Below are positions 59,351-64,000 of a stretch of 64,000 bases of DNA, piece by piece. The stretch is from Agelaius tricolor (Eukaryota > Chordata > Aves > Passeriformes > Icteridae). How positions within the stretch are numbered: the stretch's first letter is position 1; every line of letters begins with the position of its first letter. The position numbers and the translations under genes were made by a program. The DNA is taken from positions 32,928,501 through 32,992,500 of the forward strand of contig JALJCS010000006.1 in the NCBI GenBank assembly GCA_023055355.1, in the 5' to 3' direction. The notes below the pieces were generated by a model. It was not told the DNA's origin and made no database searches. It saw only the letters and a list, made by a program, of their open reading frames with translations.

Positions 59351-61056
59351 CACAGAGAAGGTCAGCTGGAATCTGCAACAAAATCCAAGGGTGGAAACTA
59401 GCAGCTAAAAGCATCTTTGGGACAATTAAAGAAAGCTGCATAAAAGTCAAGACATCTGTTAATTAAGCAATGAAACACTTGTTAATGCAGGAGAACAGCC
59501 ACAGTGTAAACCCACCTGAAGACGTGGTGGTGGTGGTGATGGCTCTGAGCTCTGCCCCTGTGCTGCCCAACACTTCTGCCCCACTTCCTTCAATGTTCAG
59601 CCTCCTCCAATATGAGCCTTCCTGCTCAGGGATGCAAGGAGACAACAGATCTAGAGGAAAGTAAATATATCTAATCAGGAAATTCATTCCAGCCACCAGG
59701 AGATTTTGTTCCTCAAAACACCAGTAAAGCCTCAAAACACCAGGAGAATATCTGCTTCCACTAGGAATAAAAAAAAGGCCAAAAAGATATCTGATCAGTT
59801 GATAATATAGTATTCATTCTGAAGAATCCATTAACACTGAAATCACTGTCTTCTTCTGACACATATACAAACAGGCCTGTAAATATCCAAGTGGACTTTT
59901 CACTGACTGTGTATATTTAAACAAAAATATCCAGGCTGAGGTTTGCAAGAGAGCCAGTGGAGGCTTCTTTTTTTAAGAAAAAAGGAAACATCTACACCAT
60001 GATGGTAGCAGAAGAGTTTAAAGACTTAAACCAGACAAATCTTAGGAAAAATTAATTTATTTTATTCCCACTTGTTCATGGGAACTGGGTACTATGGTTG
60101 AATTTTTATAAGAATGAATTACAAGGCAAGTGATTTTTCTTTTACCACTTTGAATCATTACTTCCCCATTATTTTTCCCTGAAGTTTTTTATTTCTGATT
60201 TTACTTCAGTTAATAATTTATATTATGGGTATTACAGACAATTTGGTGCCCCAGAGAGATTTCTTAACACCAGTGATTATCACTAAAAGCACTAGCTTCT
60301 ACAGGGCCCCTTTTAACATAAATTTCTTTAAACTATAAAGGGGAAAAGTATGAAATGGAGAGATTTTAGAAATTGCCCAGGAGATGTTAGCAGTATCAAA
60401 TTCTGGGAGTGCAGAGGGCAAATGTTTAGAAAACAGCAATAATATAACCTAGGAAGCAGTATTTACCTATACCAAAACCTTTCCACAACATCTTCATTTA
60501 CTACACATCCTGTAACATTAGCCCAACTAAAGCTAATTCCAAACTAACAATAAAGAAAAATCTAGGGCACATGAGAAAGAAAAGCCTGCTCCTAGCTCTT
60601 CATCAGTAAACCAGCTTGTAGGGTTTTGCTCATTTTTCCTTTTACCATTAGAAACTAACATCATGTTGCTTCTTGATATTAAAATGGATAAATTATACTT
60701 AGGGCCTCTAAATTTTACGGAGAAAAGATTCTCTTGCACTTTTCTCTTATGGCATTCTATATAAGCCCAAGAAGATGGAAATCCATATTCAAATGTATCA
60801 ACCTCTTTTTAAAAATCAGAAAGAAAACCCCAAAGTGCTTTGGATTTTCTGTCAGCTCCTTAGCCATTATGCTCTCACCACATTCCAGGAACAAGGGGTC
60901 TTCCATAGGTTGCAGACTTGCATACATCAGGATGATTTTTTTTTTTAAATATAATTTCTCAAGCAAGAATGATAATGTATGTAAAAGTGAAGTTGCTCAT
61001 TTAGCCAAAGAGGTGCTCAGAAAATTTTTAGATGGCTATAAATAGATGTGTACTTT
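59351..61056. other. Unannotated DNA
   Basis: No recognised gene or mobile element. Frames reach 103 codons (60734-61045) without family features. Confidence 0.45.
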
Positions 61057-61368
61057 CATAGATCATAGAATCATCAAAGAATCATAGAAGGATTTGGGTT
61101 GGAAGGGACCTTAAAGATCCTCTTGTTCCAGTCCCCTTGCCATAGGCAGGGACACCTCCCACTGGATCAGGTTGTTCAGAGCCCCATCCAACCTGGCCTT
61201 GAACACTTCCAGGAATGGGGCATCCAAAGCTTCTCTGGGAAACCTGTGCCAGGGCCTCAACACCCTCACAGTAAAGAATTCTTTCCTAATAACTTATCTA
61301 AACCTGCCCTCTTTCATTTTAAAGCCATTCACCCTTGTTCTGTCACGACATGCCCTTGTGAAAAGTCC
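61057..61368 (-). repeat. CR1 LINE 3' end, minus strand, 5'-truncated
   Basis: On the plus strand it begins with the inverted CR1 terminal repeats (CATAGA, ATCATAGAAT, AATCATAGAA), then GGGTTGGAAGGGACCTTAAA, CAGGGACACCTCCCACTGGA, GTTCAGAGCCCCATCCAACC and CTTGAACACTTCCAGGAATG, followed by the CCTCACAGTAAAGAATTC block. It stops near AAAAGTCC. It is among the less diverged copies here. Frames of 112 and 118 codons across it are antisense artefacts. Confidence 0.92.
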
Positions 61369-61399
61369 AACAAGTTGCAAAAGCCTTTTATGCAGCTGT

Positions 61400-61417
61400 C
61401 CCTGTGCATGCACAGGG
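61400..61417. repeat. Perfect 18-bp palindrome
   Basis: CCCTGTGCATGCACAGGG equals its own reverse complement. The central 12 bases alternate pyrimidine and purine. Confidence 0.95.
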
Positions 61418-62089
61418 TTCAGAAACTTGTCTCCAAAGGTTTCTATGTTTCTTAAGAACCTCTTGCTGAAGGGATGTTGGCAAGTATGGGCCATTTACCT
61501 TCAGGTATGAAGGAGGAAATTTGTATTCAGTGTTTGTGTTTACAAGGTAGTCAATAGAAAACCTGGATGTACAAGGAAACTTGTTTATTCACTGATAATA
61601 GATTCTTTTTTTTGTCAGCCCTGCCAATTTTTGAATGATGGAATTTTTCTATTAAACAAACCAAACAAACAAACTACTACAGAACAATATAATAGATGTC
61701 TCCCTATTTTCTTTGACACGTGCTGCTGATTTCAGTGCCACATGTAAGAAATAACTATAATGCCAGTGTTATAAAATTAATATGACCATGGAAAATGTGC
61801 ACAAGAGACACAGTAGCTACTGTATTTTCCCAGTATGTTCTGCATTATCAGTGTTGAAGCAGTTATAAATCCTGGTTTCAGTTACCCAATTTCAGCCACA
61901 TTAAGTTTGTATTTTTCAGTCCAGAGTTTTGGCCTAGGACAATTTAGAGAAGAATGTTTTATGATTTAGTTTTTCAGTGATTTTCAAGAGTTACTTTAAA
62001 ACATCCTGGTAATCTTCCCTTGAAACATCTCCTATGTTTCTGGCTTTGAAACTGTACTTTGGCAGGATGATTACTCTGTCCACTCTGTC

Positions 62090-62590
62090 CAGAGGAAGTA
62101 AAGCTGATCTGGAGAGCAGTGAGCATGGGAGAAGATGGGATGATAGATGGGGAATGGAAAAAGAATACACAGATGGTTGGCATGAGGATGGTGGAAATGG
62201 TCATTTTCCCTCAAAGGCTGGATGTCAGTGTCTCAGAATGGAGAACATTAAAACTGGAGGAGAAACTGCAGGAGGAAAAGTTTGGGAAGGAGGTAGCAAG
62301 GGATAAGGAGGAAGGAACAGAAAAGGGATGATGCTGTGGGGAAAGGTGAAGGTGGCAGAACAAAACATGTGAGCAGCTGAGGAGTCCAGCAAGCAGCTGA
62401 TATGGGGCTGGAAGCATTAGGGAGAAAATTTAGGTGGAAGGCCTGGAAGGATTGGCTGGGTAAGAAAAATTATACTGGAAGATGAAAAAAACTAGGGAGG
62501 AAGATACAGAGCCAGAGGGAGAGAGGTTTGGCAAAGAAACACATGGGCAGGAAAAGATAAAGCAGAAGGTCAGACCAGGGGCTGGCAAGA
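62090..62590. other. Purine-rich (G+A) strand-asymmetric block
   Basis: The plus strand is dominated by G and A over about 500 bp, with many GGA, GAAG and GGAAAA words, but it is not a simple tandem repeat. It lowers the chance of stops and gives several overlapping plus frames that I do not credit. Confidence 0.6.
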
Positions 62591-64000
62591 AATCTCAGAA
62601 GAACCTATGCCTCATTGGATAAACAATAAATAGCTGCCTTGTTCAGGAAAGTTTTTTTCAAGTGAGGAGTTCAAAAGATAGAAGTTTCAGATTAAGGCTG
62701 TCTGTGTAACCCTAGCTCAATCTTATTTGGGGTATTTTTATCACAATTCTCACTCCGATTGGCAACTGCTTTCTTTTCATGGCACTTCATCATTACAATT
62801 AAATGAAATTATTATCCTCGCATAACAAAGAAAACACAAAGCAGACAATGTTGGTGAAAACATTTTTTCAAAGAGTAAAAGTGGCAGAGAAAGAGGGATA
62901 AGAGAGTTCATTGCAAAGAAAATGCTATAGCATACTCTGGATAAGTGAAAGCCATTAATAACTTCATACTTTTCTGAAAATTATATATAATGAAATATAA
63001 TGACCAGGAAAATAATTGTATCAAAACAGCAAATAAACAAGCAGCACACTGGAAGGCAGGAAGAAGCTTAATCAGGTACATCTATTTAAGTGCAAAATTT
63101 AACTGTTATATATGTTGAATGTAGGGGGAAAAAAAGATATTGCAGAGCTAAGAAAGTTAAAGAGGCTACAGAAGAGTACAGACAAAATATTTAAGAGCAG
63201 TTTGAATGTTTCAGATTTGCACCAATAGTCTATATATTGGATCCTCAGGATTCAGGCCCCCTTTACAGTCTGAATCAAAAATCCAGTCAGGAGATTCCAA
63301 TATGAAGTAGAAAGGCCAGAAGTTATGGGGAGGACAAACAGTGAACATTCAGAAGAAGGTGTATTTTAAGTTTTCTACTATGGTTCCCAGTAAAGTTCAC
63401 TGTACTTGTACTCACAGGGCAGCAAAGAAATGTGGATGCTACCAACAGTGCTATTTATTCTTATAAATGCAACAAAACCCTTCAACCAGGATTCAGCCCA
63501 GATAATAATGCTGCAAGGCAGCCTATTCCAAGATAAAGAAAACAGAGGAATTTCTGAAATAGTCTGCCCTATTTCTCAGAAACTTTTAAAACCTTCTAAA
63601 TCCTATTGTCAGTGGTGACAGAAGCTCTCTTTCCCATGACATTCTCTCAAAGTCTCTGCTGATAGCAAGAGTTTGGAGAAAAAATGGAGTTTAAAACCCA
63701 GTCTTCCCTTATCAAGACGCCAGGAAAAAATAAAACCCAAAACAAACCAGAAAAGATGTAGTGAAGTGTCAGCCTCTCTTTTAGTCAAGTGTTTTTCCAC
63801 CTTTCCTGATTTAATGGAAAAAAAAAAACATTTAGGGGTCGCTATTGCTCGAGAATTACAGTCAGAAAACAATGTTTAGTGTCCATTGAATTCTTTTGAT
63901 GCCCCCTGCAGGCCATGACGGATAGGAAGCCTGAATCCTCCTTGGAGAAATCCTGGAGGTAGTATCCAAATATCTATTTTATCAAGGAATACAGCTGCTA

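Larger units (their letters stand above)
61369..64000. other. Unannotated DNA with a purine-rich block
   Basis: No gene or mobile element recognised. It includes an 18-bp palindrome at 61400-61417 and a strand-asymmetric purine-rich block at about 62090-62590. Frames reach 90 codons without family features. Confidence 0.45.

Noticed and set aside
61099..61510. 118- and 112-codon plus frames
   Set aside because: They are antisense translations of a CR1 tail and its flank.
1..64000. CRISPR array, tRNA or rRNA genes, bacterial operons
   Set aside because: No regularly spaced repeats with unique spacers, no cloverleaf with A and B boxes, and no dense long frames were seen. The window is vertebrate nuclear DNA.

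Overview
The window reads as an AT-rich, CpG-poor stretch of a bird nuclear genome without a recognisable protein-coding gene. Bird origin rests on many degraded CR1 LINE copies (reverse-transcriptase remnants and the typical CR1 3' tail with its ATTCTATGA-type repeats) and on two long terminal repeats whose layout matches LTR types I know from bird genomes, probably ERVL-like. A passerine or other neoavian bird is likely, but the sequence alone does not settle this. All open frames are short. Most of the longer ones lie inside repeats, on the antisense of repeats or in microsatellites.

Layout. 1-2.4 kb is a CR1 nest: a minus copy, a plus copy facing it, then a 1.2 kb minus ORF2 fragment split by a T-rich run and followed by a 20-bp minisatellite. 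2.4-14.6 kb is mostly unannotated AT-rich DNA with two related CR1-tailed repeats, at 6.6 and 12.4 kb, which share an unusual 5' head. 14.6-17.8 kb has two further CR1 tails and a small cysteine-rich open frame. 17.8-24.3 kb is unique-looking and contains a strong miRNA-precursor-like hairpin at 22.94-23.03 kb. An LTR with internal tandem repeats lies at 24.3-25.06 kb, beside a CR1 fragment. 25.2-30.6 kb holds a possible regulatory block, a perfect-period 43-bp duplication and the longest open frame (218 codons, unidentified). A nearly full-length solo LTR lies at 30.6-31.7 kb. 31.7-42.2 kb is unique-looking apart from a 5'-truncated CR1 at 36.5-37.2 kb. A pure (TTCC)37 tract is at 42.7 kb and a (GT)16 tract at 44.8 kb. 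48.8-49.5 kb has two short CR1 ORF2 remnants and a GC-rich hairpin. A small CpG cluster beside an exon-like minus frame is at 50.7-51.2 kb, a 36-bp duplication at 52.3 kb and a CpG-retaining block at 55.35-55.68 kb. A minus CR1 tail at 61.06-61.37 kb is followed by an 18-bp perfect palindrome, and a purine-rich strand-asymmetric block at 62.1-62.6 kb.

The overall picture is a gene desert or a large intron: old retroelements in AT-rich DNA, with several TAAT-rich or CpG-retaining patches that may be conserved regulatory elements. No CRISPR array, bacterial operon, rRNA or tRNA gene was seen. The best candidates for something new are the 84-nt hairpin at 22942-23025, the shared-head CR1 repeat pair, the CpG-retaining block at 55.35 kb and the exon-like frame at 50.8-51.2 kb. 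All need comparative or expression data.
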